Origin: Nocardia brasiliensis | GTDB taxonomy: Bacteria; Actinomycetota; Actinomycetes; Mycobacteriales; Mycobacteriaceae | Assembly (NCBI RefSeq): GCF_011801125.1 | Contig: NZ_CP046171.1 | Span: 2,976,001-3,040,000, forward strand | Direction of reading: 5' to 3' | Length of the DNA stretch: 64,000 nucleotides | In this document: in pieces, positions 44,737-53,829 of the stretch | How positions within the stretch are numbered: the first letter of the stretch is position 1 | Layout: every line of letters begins with the position of its first letter | The notes under the pieces: model-generated | The model's database searches: none | The model's input: only the letters and a program-made list of their open reading frames with translations | What the model was told of the DNA's origin: nothing | Position numbers and translations under genes: made by a program

Positions 44737-45247
44737 GGAGACGTTCCTATTTCATCGACGAGCGTGGCGATTAACACGAAAACGATTCTCCAGCCGACTC
44801 GGGAGAATTGCTTCTGAACAGAACCGCGAAGCGAGTGTCGCAGATCGATCGCGGGAAGAGAAAGGCCACACAATCCAGTGCGACGCACATCACATGAAGA
44901 GGTGATAGCTATGTCGTTGCGATATCGCGCTGGCCTCTGGTTTGTCGATGATTTACAACCATTGTTAGTGAAGCGTTGATTTCAGGTGGAGCTTAACGGA
45001 GGGGATGGCTTCGAATCCCGATGCTACTGTCGGTCTCTAGCGGCTATGAAAGGCTCGCGGAGCCGGTTGGTTTCGATGTCGCTGCGGTGTCACGAAGGTT
45101 GTGAGGTGTGCAGAAGCCCAAAAAGAACTGAGTGTTGCTGTAAGTATGCTGATGCGTGAATAATGGCGAAACTGATATTACTTGGACGGCTGATTCGCGC
45201 TGGCTATGGCACTGTTCAGATGCTGGTTGATTCGAGTGGGAGCATGC
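44737..45247. promoter_or_regulatory. AT-richer divergent control region of the polysaccharide locus
   Basis: This 511-bp gap is poorer in G+C than the genes around it. It has no long gene, but a 22-codon ORF (44911-44979: ATG, AGAGGTGA in front) might be a leader peptide. A stem GGCTC-GCG-GAGCC sits at 45052-45064. It may include a target for a nucleoid protein such as Lsr2, as AT-rich islands do in these bacteria. Confidence 0.4.
45136..45165 (+). promoter_or_regulatory. Candidate promoter of the polysaccharide operon
   Basis: TTGCTG (45136-45141), 18 bp, AATAAT (45160-45165). This would start transcription near 45172 and give a leader of about 75 bases before the GTG at 45248. Confidence 0.4.
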
Positions 45248-46471
45248 GTGATTTGTCGGCTTTGTGAATCCGCGCTGGTGAGCGTTCTTGATTTGGGCGC
45301 TTGCCCACCTTGTGAGAAATTCTTAACACAGGCGGAACTCGACCTGGTCGAGCCGAACTATCCGCTGCACCTGCGTCTGTGCCCGAACTGCCTGCTGTTG
45401 CAGATCCCGGCCTTGATCACACCGCAGGACACCTTCACCGAGTACGCCTACTTCTCCTCGTATTCCGAGAGTTGGGTGCGGCACGCGAAGGACTTTGTGG
45501 AGCAGGCGATCGCCCGCTTCGAGCTCGGCCCGCGCTCGTTCGTCGTCGAGGTGGCCAGCAACGACGGTTATCTGCTGCGGCACGCGGTCGCGGCGGGCGT
45601 GCCGTGCCTTGGCATCGAGCCGTCGGTGAATGTGGGTGCCGCGGCGCTGGCGCGCGGCATACCGACGATGTCGGCGTTCCTGGACGAGGAGACCGCGGCG
45701 AAGGTCCGCGCCGAGTACGGTCCGGCGGATCTGGTGGTGGCCAACAACGTGTACGCCCACATTCCCGATCTGCTCGGCTTCACCCGGGCACTGCGCGAAC
45801 TGCTCATCGACGACGGCTGGCTGGCGATCGAGGTGCACCACGCGTTGAATCTGGTGCGGCTCGGGCAGTTCGACACCATCTACCACGAGCACTTCCAGTA
45901 CTACACCGTGCTCTCGGCCCAGCGTGCGCTCGCCACCGCGGGTTTGACCGTGGTCGACGTCGAACACCTTGCCACGCACGGCGGTTCGCTGCGGATATGG
46001 GCCCGGCCGGACCCGGTCGCGATGCCGGGCCGCCGGGTGGCCGACGCGCTCGCGGTGGAAGCCGCGGCGGGCCTGCACGAGGTCGGCGGATACGCCGCGT
46101 TGCGCCCGCGCGCCGAGGCGGTGCGCCACGAGCTGCTGCGCTTTCTGCTCGACGCGCGCGGGCAGGGCAAGCGAGTGGTCGGCTACGGCGCGCCGGGCAA
46201 GGGCAACACCCTGCTCAACTACTGCGGCATCCGGCCCGACCTGCTCGAGTACACCGTGGACCGAAACCCATACAAGCACGGCAGATTCACGCCGGGCAGC
46301 CGGATCCCCATCCATCCGCCGGAGCGGATCGACCGCGACGAGCCCGATGTCGTGGTCGTGCTGCCCTGGAATCTCGAAGCCGAGATCACCGCTCAGCTGC
46401 GCCACATCGGCGACTGGGGCGGCGAACTCGTCTACCCACTGCCTACCCTGCGTCGCGCGGAGCTGTCATGA
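45248..46471 (+). CDS. SAM-dependent C-methyltransferase for a nucleotide sugar
   Basis: A 407-residue enzyme of the TylC3/NovU type. I used the GTG at 45248 (ICRLCES), with GGGAG upstream, because members open with a CxxC zinc site; the ATG at 45206 adds hydrophobic residues. Order: Zn-binding cysteines (C3, C6, then CPPC and CPNC), YAYFSSYSESW (substrate loop), VVEVASNDGYLL (SAM), IYHEHFQYYTV, THGGSLRIW, and YGAPGKGNTLLNYCGI in the C-terminal domain. Together with the next genes it points to a branched deoxysugar. Confidence 0.87.
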   Translation: MICRLCESALVSVLDLGACPPCEKFLTQAELDLVEPNYPLHLRLCPNCLLLQIPALITPQDTFTEYAYFSSYSESWVRHAKDFVEQAIARFELGPRSFVVEVASNDGYLLRHAVAAGVPCLGIEPSVNVGAAALARGIPTMSAFLDEETAAKVRAEYGPADLVVANNVYAHIPDLLGFTRALRELLIDDGWLAIEVHHALNLVRLGQFDTIYHEHFQYYTVLSAQRALATAGLTVVDVEHLATHGGSLRIWARPDPVAMPGRRVADALAVEAAAGLHEVGGYAALRPRAEAVRHELLRFLLDARGQGKRVVGYGAPGKGNTLLNYCGIRPDLLEYTVDRNPYKHGRFTPGSRIPIHPPERIDRDEPDVVVVLPWNLEAEITAQLRHIGDWGGELVYPLPTLRRAELS

Positions 46472-47265
46472 AAGTTGTCCTGTTCTGTGGTGGCCACGGC
46501 ATGCGCATGCGCAACGGCACCGACGATGTCATCCCCAAGCCCATGCAGATGGTCGGGCCGCGCCCGTTGATCTGGCATGTCATGCGCTACTACGCGCACC
46601 ACGGCCACAAGGACTTCATCCTGTGTCTCGGCTACGGCGCCAACCACATCAAGAACTACTTCCTGACCTACCAGGAGTCGGTGTCCAACGACTTCGTCAT
46701 CCGGGACGGACAGGTCGAGCTGCTGCAGTCCGATATCAGCGACTGGACCATCACCTTCGTCGACACCGGTGTCGACTCGGCGATCGGCGAACGATTGCGC
46801 CGCGTCCGTGGCCATCTGGGCGGTGAGCAGCGGTTCCTCGCGAACTACGCCGACGTGCTCACCGATGCGCCCCTGAACCGGATGATCGACAAGTTCACCG
46901 CCTCCGGCGCCGCCGCGGCGATGCTGATCGTCCCACCGCAGTCGTCGTTCCACTGCGTGGACATCACCGACGCGGGCGAGATCAAGAACATCACACCCGT
47001 TGCGCGACTGCCGATCTGGGAGAACGGCGGCTACTTCGTGCTCACCCAGGAGGTATTCGAACTGCTGCCGCCCGGCGGCGATCTGGTCGAGGACGCCTGC
47101 GGGGCGCTGGCGAGTCAGGGCAGGCTCTTCGGCTATCAGCATCTTGGCTTCTGGAAGCCCGCCGACACCTTCAAGGAGCGCGCGGAACTCGACGACGGCT
47201 ACCACCGCGGCGACCGTCCCTGGATGATCTGGGAGGGCAGCGACGGCCTCGAGGTCGTGTCGTGA
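46468..47265 (+). CDS. Glucose-1-phosphate cytidylyltransferase-like nucleotidyltransferase
   Basis: A 265-residue NTP-transferase. The signature FCGGHGMRMRNGTDDVIPKPM and PLIWHVMRYYAHHGHKDFILCLGY matches RfbF-type CTP:glucose-1-phosphate enzymes, with HG in place of LG in the usual GGLGTR. Later, ISDWTITFVDTG, NYADVLTD and GFWKPADTFKERAELDD also fit. It should make an activated hexose, probably CDP-glucose, for the modified sugar. It overlaps the methyltransferase by 4 bp and the next gene by 4 bp. Confidence 0.85.
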   Translation: MKVVLFCGGHGMRMRNGTDDVIPKPMQMVGPRPLIWHVMRYYAHHGHKDFILCLGYGANHIKNYFLTYQESVSNDFVIRDGQVELLQSDISDWTITFVDTGVDSAIGERLRRVRGHLGGEQRFLANYADVLTDAPLNRMIDKFTASGAAAAMLIVPPQSSFHCVDITDAGEIKNITPVARLPIWENGGYFVLTQEVFELLPPGGDLVEDACGALASQGRLFGYQHLGFWKPADTFKERAELDDGYHRGDRPWMIWEGSDGLEVVS

Positions 47266-47912
47266 AAGTGCTACGCCCGGAACCGATCACCGAGATCGCG
47301 GTGCTCGGCGCGCACTGCGACGACATCGCGATCGGCCTCGGTGGCACGCTGCTCACGCTGGCGCGAAGCGTGCCGGGACTGATGGTTCGGGCCCTGGTGC
47401 TGAGCGGTGGCGGTACGGCGCGAGCCGAGGAGGAACGGGCCGCGCTCACGGCGTTCTGTCCTGGCGCGCGGGTCGAGCTGACCGTGCTCGATATCCCTGA
47501 CGGCCGCGCCCCCGCGCACTGGGGCCAGGTGAAGGACGCGGTCGCCGCGCTGCGCCGCCGGGGCACACCGGATCTCGTGTTCGCGCCCACCCGGACCGAC
47601 GCGCACCAGGATCACCGGCTGCTCGCCGAACTGGTGCCCACCGAGTACCGGGATCACCTGACGCTCGGCTACGAGATCCCTAAGTGGGAGACCGACACCC
47701 CGCGGCCCACCTTCTTCCACCGGCTGCCGCCGGGAACGGCCGAGGAGAAGGCCAGGCTGCTGGTGAAACATTATCCCTCGCAACATGGTCGGGACTGGTT
47801 CGACGAGCGCGCCTTCCTCGCCACGGTCCGGCTGCGCGGGGTGCAGTGCCACGGCGAATACGCCGAGGCCTTCGTGGCCGAGAAGACCGTCGCCAGTTTC
47901 GGAGGTATGTGA
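47262..47912 (+). CDS. PIG-L/LmbE-family deacetylase
   Basis: A 216-residue cytoplasmic zinc-dependent deacetylase. Zinc-site blocks are LGAHCDDIAIGLGGT (a HxDD variant: HCDD where HPDD is usual) and FAPTRTDAHQDHRLLAEL. It has no signal peptide. In this nucleotide-sugar context it may remove an N-acetyl group from a sugar intermediate. It starts with GTG in 4-bp overlap with the cytidylyltransferase. Confidence 0.86.
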   Translation: MKVLRPEPITEIAVLGAHCDDIAIGLGGTLLTLARSVPGLMVRALVLSGGGTARAEEERAALTAFCPGARVELTVLDIPDGRAPAHWGQVKDAVAALRRRGTPDLVFAPTRTDAHQDHRLLAELVPTEYRDHLTLGYEIPKWETDTPRPTFFHRLPPGTAEEKARLLVKHYPSQHGRDWFDERAFLATVRLRGVQCHGEYAEAFVAEKTVASFGGM

Positions 47913-47913
47913 G

Positions 47914-48942
47914 ATGCGGGTCCTCGTCACCGGTCATCAAGGCTATCTCGGTACCGTCATGGTGCCGTTCCTGCGTGCCGCTGGGCATGACGTAACCGGT
48001 TTGGACATCGGCTATTTCGCCGATTGCGTGCTCGGCGCGGCACCGGACGACCCGCCGGGGATCGCGGTGGATCTGCGCGAGGTGACCGCGGCCCAGCTCG
48101 CCGGCTTCGACGCGGTGGTGCACCTGGCCGCGCTGTCCAACGACCCGTTGGGCGCGCTCGCGCCGCGCGTCACCCACGACATCAACCATCACGCCTCGGT
48201 GCGCCTGGCCCGACTGGCCAAGGACGCCGGGGTGCGCCGATTCCTGTATGCCTCGACCTGCTCGGTCTACGGCGCGGCGGGCGAGGAACTCGTCACCGAG
48301 GAGGCGCCGCTGCGGCCGCTGACGCCGTACGCCCTGAGCAAGGTGCGGGTCGAGGATGATCTGCGCGCGCTCGCCGATTCCGGGTTCGCGCCGGTGTTCC
48401 TGCGCAACGCGACGGCCTTCGGCTTCTCGCCGCGCCTGCGCGCCGACATCGTATTGAACAACCTGGTCGGCTACGCGGTGCTGACCGGTGTGGTGCGGGT
48501 GCTTTCGGACGGCACGCCGTGGCGGCCGCTGGTGCACGCCCAGGACATCGCGCGCGCCTTCGCCCGCTGCCTGGTCGCCCCGGTGGAGTCGATCCACTGC
48601 GCGGCCTACAACATCGGCACCGAGGCCAACAACCTCACCGTCGCCGAGATCGCGAGCGCCGTCGTCGACGTGGTGCCCGGCGCTCGGCTGGTGATCGCCG
48701 GTACCTCCGGATCGGACGCGCGGTCCTACCGTGTCGACTTCGGCAGGGCGCGTGAGCGGCTCGGCTTCGAAGCCGAGTGGAGCGTCGCGGACGGCGCCGC
48801 GGAACTGCACCGGGAGTACCTGGCCCGCGGGCTCTCCGCCGACGACTTCTTCCAGCGGTTCACCCGGCTCGCGCGGCTGACCGAGTTGAAAGACGGCGGG
48901 GTGCTGGATGACTCGCTGTTCCGGGTCAGGATCGGGGCGTAG
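47914..48942 (+). CDS. NAD-dependent sugar epimerase/dehydratase (SDR)
   Basis: A 342-residue extended SDR. The Rossmann start is VTGHQGYLGTVM, followed by DAVVHLAALSNDP, the active-site pair Y-A-L-S-K in TPYALSKV, and HAQDIARAFARCL. The first glycine-rich stretch is GxxGYLG. Function: 4-epimerisation, 4-reduction or dehydration of an NDP-sugar; which is not certain. ATG at 47914, one base after the PIG-L stop. Its 3' end overlaps the antisense epimerase gene by 17 bp. Confidence 0.87.
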   Translation: MRVLVTGHQGYLGTVMVPFLRAAGHDVTGLDIGYFADCVLGAAPDDPPGIAVDLREVTAAQLAGFDAVVHLAALSNDPLGALAPRVTHDINHHASVRLARLAKDAGVRRFLYASTCSVYGAAGEELVTEEAPLRPLTPYALSKVRVEDDLRALADSGFAPVFLRNATAFGFSPRLRADIVLNNLVGYAVLTGVVRVLSDGTPWRPLVHAQDIARAFARCLVAPVESIHCAAYNIGTEANNLTVAEIASAVVDVVPGARLVIAGTSGSDARSYRVDFGRARERLGFEAEWSVADGAAELHREYLARGLSADDFFQRFTRLARLTELKDGGVLDDSLFRVRIGA

Positions 48943-49567
48943 CGTGCGTAAGCGCCTCGCGCAACGTGCGCCAACTCCCCGCCGCCGCGTCGCGGGCCGA
49001 GACCACCGTGACCGGCTGCGGCCATGCGATGGCCAGGTCCGGGTCGTCGTGGGCCACCGCGATGTCCTCGGCCGGGTCGTGCGGGCGGTCGATCCGATAG
49101 CAGACGTCGGCGATCGGGGTGAGCGCCTGGAAGCCGTGCAGGAAGCCCGGCGGGACGTACAGGTGCCGGAACTCGTTGTCGTCCAACAGAAACGCTTGCT
49201 GCCGGCCGAAGGTCGGGGACTGCGGGCGGATGTCGACCAGCACGTCGTGCACCGCGCCGTGCGCACAGCGCACCAGCTTGGCTTCGCCGCGACCCGAGCG
49301 CCCGTGCATGCCGCGGATCACGCCGCGCGCCGAGCGCGACTGCGAGTCCTGCACGAAGGTCGCGGCCTTGCCCGGCATGCCGAGGTGCTCGTCGAACTCG
49401 ACGGCGTCGAACGTGCGGGTGAACAGGCCACGGTCGTCCCGGAACGGCTTCGGAACGAGCACCATGACGTCGGCGAGGTCGCTCGGCTCGATGCGCACCA
49501 GGCCATCGTGCCCGACGGGGCCCGCCTCGCGCCATCGCAAGCCCGGATTCGTCTGGCGGCCAGGCAC
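48926..49567 (-). CDS. dTDP-4-dehydrorhamnose 3,5-epimerase-like protein, antisense in the operon
   Basis: A 213-residue cupin of the RfbC/RmlC type (a GTG at 49498 would give 190). Blocks: VPKPFRDDRGLFTRTFDAVEFDEHLG, FVQDSQSRSARGVIRGMHGRSGRGEAKLVRC, DVLVDIRPQSPTFGRQQAFLL, and LYVPPGFLHGFQAL. The catalytic His is in RGMH; the tyrosine acid is not certain. It epimerises a 4-keto sugar at C3 and/or C5, fitting the sugar pathway, but lies on the opposite strand, between plus-strand genes 47914 and 49636. Confidence 0.87.
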   Translation of the reverse strand: MPGRQTNPGLRWREAGPVGHDGLVRIEPSDLADVMVLVPKPFRDDRGLFTRTFDAVEFDEHLGMPGKAATFVQDSQSRSARGVIRGMHGRSGRGEAKLVRCAHGAVHDVLVDIRPQSPTFGRQQAFLLDDNEFRHLYVPPGFLHGFQALTPIADVCYRIDRPHDPAEDIAVAHDDPDLAIAWPQPVTVVSARDAAAGSWRTLREALTHATPRS

Positions 49568-49635
49568 GGCGCCGAGGTCCGGCCGAACCGTGCGTGCGCC
49601 GGAAGAGGTTTCGGCGCCGGTCCAAGGTGGTCGCG

Positions 49636-50733
49636 ATGAAGGAGTGCCGCGCGTGCGTGGACACCCGCCTGCGCCGGGTGCTGGATCTGGGGCGCATGCC
49701 CGCCGCCGACGACTTCCCGCCCGCCGCCGCGCCGGTGCGGGCGGACGAGGCGGCCTACCCGCTCGCGATGGAGCTGTGCCCGGGATGCGGCCTGGCCCAG
49801 CTCGCGCAGGACGATACCCGGACCGCGGAGCCGCGCGGTGTCGAACCGCAGGCCCTGCGGGATCAAGCCGTCGCCGCCGTCGAGCGGGTCGGCGCCGACG
49901 GCTGGCTACGCGGTGCGACGGTGCGTGAATTCGCCAGTCCGCACGGCGGAAGCTGGCTGCCGCACCTGGTCGAGCGCGGCTTCGGCGTGGTCACCGACGT
50001 GGCCGACCTGGTGCTCGACTGCTTCGGCAGTATGCACGAGCCGGACCAGCGCGCAGCGTTCGTCGCACGGGCGAAAGCGACCGCGCCGGAAGGGGTGCTG
50101 CTGTTGCAGTTCCACTCGCTGCTCACGATCGTCCGGCAGCGGCAGTGGAACGCGTTGCGCCACGGTCACTTCGCCTACTACTCGCTGACCGTGGTGCGCG
50201 AGTTGCTGCGCCGGGTCGGGATGAGCGTGGCCACGGCATGGGAATTCGACCTGTACGGCGGCACCGTGCTCGCCGCGGCGGTGCACGGGGTGCGCGAGCC
50301 GGACGCCGCCGTGCGCAGGATTCTGGCCGCGGAGGCCGGGCTCGGCGACCCCGCGGTGGTCGGCGTCCTCCAGTCGGCGGCGGAGGCGCACGTGCGGGTC
50401 CTGCGTGACCGTCTGACGGCCGAAACCGCCGCCGGTCGTTCGGTTTACGCCTACGGTGCGGCCTCGCGTGCGGTGGCGTTGTTCAGCCTGGCGGGAATCC
50501 ACCGCGGGTTGGTGCGCGCGGTCGCGGACGCCGCGCCCGCCAAACAGGGCAGGCGGATGCCGGGCACCGATGTCCCGATCATCTCGCCCGCCGAGCTGCT
50601 GCGCGCTCGGCCCGACCGGGTGCTGCTGACCCTGCCGGATCTGCGCCCCGAACTCGAGGCGCGTTTCCCGGAACTGGCGAGCCGCTGGCTCTGCGCCGAA
50701 GACACCCTGACGGATGAGGAACCCGCCCGATGA
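49636..50733 (+). CDS. Degenerate C-methyltransferase-like protein
   Basis: A 365-residue paralogue of the 45248 methyltransferase. The zinc-site cysteines remain (MKECRAC, then LCPGCGLAQL), as do the tail features (LLQFHSLLTIVRQRQWNALRHGHFAYYS, LYGGTVLAAAVHG, YGAASRAVALFSLAGI). But the SAM loop VVEVASNDG becomes VREFASPHGG and the YFSSYS loop is missing, so methyl transfer is doubtful. ATG at 49636 with AAGGTGG. It is coupled to the downstream glycosyltransferase by 4 bp. Confidence 0.78.
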   Translation: MKECRACVDTRLRRVLDLGRMPAADDFPPAAAPVRADEAAYPLAMELCPGCGLAQLAQDDTRTAEPRGVEPQALRDQAVAAVERVGADGWLRGATVREFASPHGGSWLPHLVERGFGVVTDVADLVLDCFGSMHEPDQRAAFVARAKATAPEGVLLLQFHSLLTIVRQRQWNALRHGHFAYYSLTVVRELLRRVGMSVATAWEFDLYGGTVLAAAVHGVREPDAAVRRILAAEAGLGDPAVVGVLQSAAEAHVRVLRDRLTAETAAGRSVYAYGAASRAVALFSLAGIHRGLVRAVADAAPAKQGRRMPGTDVPIISPAELLRARPDRVLLTLPDLRPELEARFPELASRWLCAEDTLTDEEPAR

Positions 50734-51584
50734 CCGAGCTGTCCATCTGTGTGCCCGCCTACAACGCGGGCCGGACCCTGGCGGCGACCATGCGGTCGAT
50801 CCTGCGGCAGGACCTGGACTTCGAGCTCGTCGTGCTCGACAACGCGAGCGCGGACGAGACATCCGCCATCGCAAGGTCTTTCGACGACCCCAGGGTCCGG
50901 GTATTCCGCAACGACCAGGTGCTGCCGATCGGTGACAACTGGAACGTCACCATCGCCCGTTCCACCCGACGGCTGGTGAAGGTGGTGTGCGCCGACGACG
51001 TGCTGCTGCCGGGCTCGCTCGCCGCTCAACTCGAGGTCATGGCCGATCCGGCGATCGCGATCAGCTCGGCCCGCTTCCAGGTGATCGACGAGGCGGGCGC
51101 GGTGCTCGAAACGGGACTCGGACTGCCCGGCCTGGTCGGCACGCATCCGGCGGGTCCGGTGCTGCGCACGATCGTGCGTGAGGGCCCCGCCGAGTTCGGC
51201 CCGACCGCGGCGGCGATGTTCCGGCGCGCGGACTTCGATCGGGTCGGCGGACTGCGCGGCGATCTGGTGTTCCCGATGGATGTGGACCTGTTCGGCCGTG
51301 TCGCGGCGTTCGGTCAGTTCGTCGGGCTGCCGGGAGTGCTTGCCGCCTGGCGGAATTCGACGTTCAACCTGTGCAGCCAGACCTCGACGGCGCGCAAACT
51401 GGTCGAGCTGCTGCGCTTCCATCATCGGATCGCGGGCGAGTATCCCCAGCACGTCGGTCGCCTTGACGTTTTGGTCGCCGATGGGAGATTGGTGCGCACT
51501 GCGCTGCACCGGGCGAACGTGCGGGCGCGCGCGGTGGCCGGGAGCCTGACGGCCCGGGTCGGCGCGCGGGAGGTGCGGACATGA
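50730..51584 (+). CDS. Family-2 glycosyltransferase
   Basis: A 284-residue GT-A enzyme: LSICVPAYNAGRTL at the start, VLDNASADET, then VKVVCADDVLLPGSL (metal-binding DD) and later FPMDVDLFGRVAA. No membrane segments, so it acts on the cytoplasmic face of the membrane, adding a sugar to the lipid-linked repeat. It overlaps both neighbours by 4 bp. Confidence 0.88.
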   Translation: MTELSICVPAYNAGRTLAATMRSILRQDLDFELVVLDNASADETSAIARSFDDPRVRVFRNDQVLPIGDNWNVTIARSTRRLVKVVCADDVLLPGSLAAQLEVMADPAIAISSARFQVIDEAGAVLETGLGLPGLVGTHPAGPVLRTIVREGPAEFGPTAAAMFRRADFDRVGGLRGDLVFPMDVDLFGRVAAFGQFVGLPGVLAAWRNSTFNLCSQTSTARKLVELLRFHHRIAGEYPQHVGRLDVLVADGRLVRTALHRANVRARAVAGSLTARVGAREVRT

Positions 51585-52681
51585 CCGCGCGCACCGAGCC
51601 GGTGCGGGTGCACATGACCGGCGCCGAATGGTTCGGCTCGGCGCCGGGCGGGCTCAACCGTTACTTCACTGACCTGTTCGCCGCGCTGCGCGCGCATCCC
51701 GGCACCGAGGTGTCGGCGGTGGCGTTCGGCGATCCGCCGTCCGGTGCGCGCTCATGGGGCCGGCTCGGCGGCTCCACGGTGCGCCGCGTGACTCGTTCTG
51801 TCGTCGCGCGTCCCGCCGCACGCCGCCCCGGGGTGCTCGATCGGCATTTCTGCCTGTACGGGCCCCCTGCTGCCGGTGCTGCGCGTGGACAGCGACTCGT
51901 GGTGCACTTCCACGGCCCGTGGGCCGCCGAGAGCAGGCTCGCCGGCGAGTCCGAATGTGCCACGCGGGCAAAGTATCTCGTGGAGCGGATGCGCTACGCG
52001 GGCGCTGAGCGTTTCGTCGTGCTCTCCGAGGAGTTCCGTCGAGTGCTGGTGTCCGACTATCGCGTGGCCGAGGAGCGTGTCGAAGTCATCGCGCCCGGAG
52101 TCGATCTCGACCGATTCGCCGTGGCCGCGCCACCGGATTCCGCACAAGAGCCTGTCGTGCTTTGCATTCGGCGACTGGAACGCCGAATGGGCATCGACCG
52201 CTTGCTGCGCGCCTGGCCCGCGGTGCTGTCCGCGCGGCCCGACGCGCGTCTGGTGATCATCGGAACCGGCAGTGCCGAACGGGAATTGCGCGAACTGGCG
52301 GCATCGAGCGGGCTCCAGCACTCGGTCACCTTCGCCGGGCACGTCCGCGACGAGCGGCTGGCCGCCCACTACGCGCGGGCGTGCTGCACCGTGGTGCCCT
52401 CGGTCGCGCTGGAGGGTTTCGGGCTGATCGCCCTGGAATCGCTGGCCTGCGGGCGCGCCCCGATCGTCACCGACTGCGGTGGCCTGCCGGACGCGGTGCG
52501 CGGGCTCGATCCTTCGCTGATCGTGGCGGCCGACGACGTGGACGCACTCGCGGCCCGCATCGCCGCCGCTCTGGCGGGGGCCTTGCCCACGGCGCAAAGC
52601 TGTCGCGCCCATGCGGAGTCGTTCTCTTGGGCGGCGGCGGCCGCCCGGCACCACACGCTGTACACGGAGCTACATCAATGA
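51581..52681 (+). CDS. Family-4 glycosyltransferase
   Basis: A 366-residue GT-B enzyme. The acceptor half opens with MTGAEWFGSAPGGLNRYF; the donor half has VLCIRRLERRMGIDRLLRAW, VTFAGHVRDERLAAHY, and the E-x7-E block of retaining enzymes, SVALEGFGLIALESLACG. Donor and acceptor are unknown. ATG overlaps the GT2 stop by 4 bp and its own stop overlaps the next gene by 4 bp. Confidence 0.88.
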   Translation: MTARTEPVRVHMTGAEWFGSAPGGLNRYFTDLFAALRAHPGTEVSAVAFGDPPSGARSWGRLGGSTVRRVTRSVVARPAARRPGVLDRHFCLYGPPAAGAARGQRLVVHFHGPWAAESRLAGESECATRAKYLVERMRYAGAERFVVLSEEFRRVLVSDYRVAEERVEVIAPGVDLDRFAVAAPPDSAQEPVVLCIRRLERRMGIDRLLRAWPAVLSARPDARLVIIGTGSAERELRELAASSGLQHSVTFAGHVRDERLAAHYARACCTVVPSVALEGFGLIALESLACGRAPIVTDCGGLPDAVRGLDPSLIVAADDVDALAARIAAALAGALPTAQSCRAHAESFSWAAAAARHHTLYTELHQ

Positions 52682-53829
52682 TCAGGGCACTATTCCTCGC
52701 ACACACCGCCGCGCCGTCGGGCGCCGAGCTGGCGACCATGCGGTTGCTGTCCGCGCTCGCGGAACGGACCACCGTCGAACCGGTGATGCTGTTCACCGAG
52801 AACGGTCCGATGGTGCGCCGAATCCGTTCCCGTGGCATTCGTACTCTGTTGATGCCCAATGGCTTCCGCAGTCGATCGTTGACCATCGACGGCGCGAGTC
52901 CGCGCCGGTTGCTCAGCGGTGCGCTCGACCTGATCCGGGTGGGGCGCAGGCTCGGCACCAAGACCCGAAGGCTGGAGGTGCAGGTGCTCGTCGCGGGGAG
53001 CACCAAGGCCATGCTGATGGGCGCGGTCGCGGCGCGGCGCGCCCGGGTCCCGCTGATCTGGTCGGTGCACGACCAGATCACCAGCGAATACTTCGGCCGG
53101 TGGCTGGCCTGGGGCATCCGCCTGCTCGGCTGGGCGGTCAGCGACGGCTACCTGGTGAACAGCCGCTCGACCGCGAACTCGCTGATCACCTGGCGCAGGC
53201 CGGTGGCGGTGGTGTACCCCGGTATCGAACCCGACCCCGTACCCATCCGGGCGCGGACACCGCAGCGCGCGCCCGATGACGTCGTCGTCGCGATGGTCGG
53301 CCGGCTGACCCCGTGGAAGGGCCAGGACGTGTTGCTGCGCGCGCTCGCGCAGGTGAAAGTGCCGCCGCGCCAGGTCTTCCTGATCGGGGGCACGCTTTTC
53401 GACGAGGAGGCCTACCGTGCCGAACTGGAGCGCGCGGCGCGCGAGCTGCGCGTCCCGGTGACCTTCACCGGGCACCTGGACGATCCGCGAAACCACCTGC
53501 GCCAGGCCGACATCCTGGTGCACTGCTCGGTGCTGGCCGAGCCCTTCGGTCAGGTCGTCGTCGAGGGGTTGCAGGCAGGGTGCGCGGTGATCGCGAGCAG
53601 GCCGGGTGGTCCGGCCGAGATCATCGAACCCGGAGTGCACGGCGTGCTGGTGGACGGCGGCGACGCCGCCCAGCTCGCCTGCGCCCTGGACACACTCACG
53701 ACCGATCCTGGGTTGCGCACGCGGCTCGCGGCCGCGGGCGTGCGGCGGGCCCGCGAATTCGACATCACCGCGTCGGCACGGGTCGCCGCGGAGTTCCTGA
53801 CCACCATGGCGGGGGCGCGCCGTGGCTGA
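52678..53829 (+). CDS. Family-4 glycosyltransferase
   Basis: A 383-residue GT-B enzyme, starting MIRALFLAHTAAPSGAEL. Donor-site landmarks are VAMVGRLTPWKGQDVLLRAL, VTFTGHLDDPRNHL and LAEPFGQVVVEGLQAG with the E-x7-E pair. It probably adds another residue to the repeat unit. Its end overlaps the flippase gene by 8 bp. Confidence 0.88.
   Translation: MIRALFLAHTAAPSGAELATMRLLSALAERTTVEPVMLFTENGPMVRRIRSRGIRTLLMPNGFRSRSLTIDGASPRRLLSGALDLIRVGRRLGTKTRRLEVQVLVAGSTKAMLMGAVAARRARVPLIWSVHDQITSEYFGRWLAWGIRLLGWAVSDGYLVNSRSTANSLITWRRPVAVVYPGIEPDPVPIRARTPQRAPDDVVVAMVGRLTPWKGQDVLLRALAQVKVPPRQVFLIGGTLFDEEAYRAELERAARELRVPVTFTGHLDDPRNHLRQADILVHCSVLAEPFGQVVVEGLQAGCAVIASRPGGPAEIIEPGVHGVLVDGGDAAQLACALDTLTTDPGLRTRLAAAGVRRAREFDITASARVAAEFLTTMAGARRG

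Noticed and set aside
45052..45064. GGCTC-GCG-GAGCC stem as a terminator
   Set aside because: Only 5 bp, with no T run after it and no gene end nearby; kept only as a possible leader structure.
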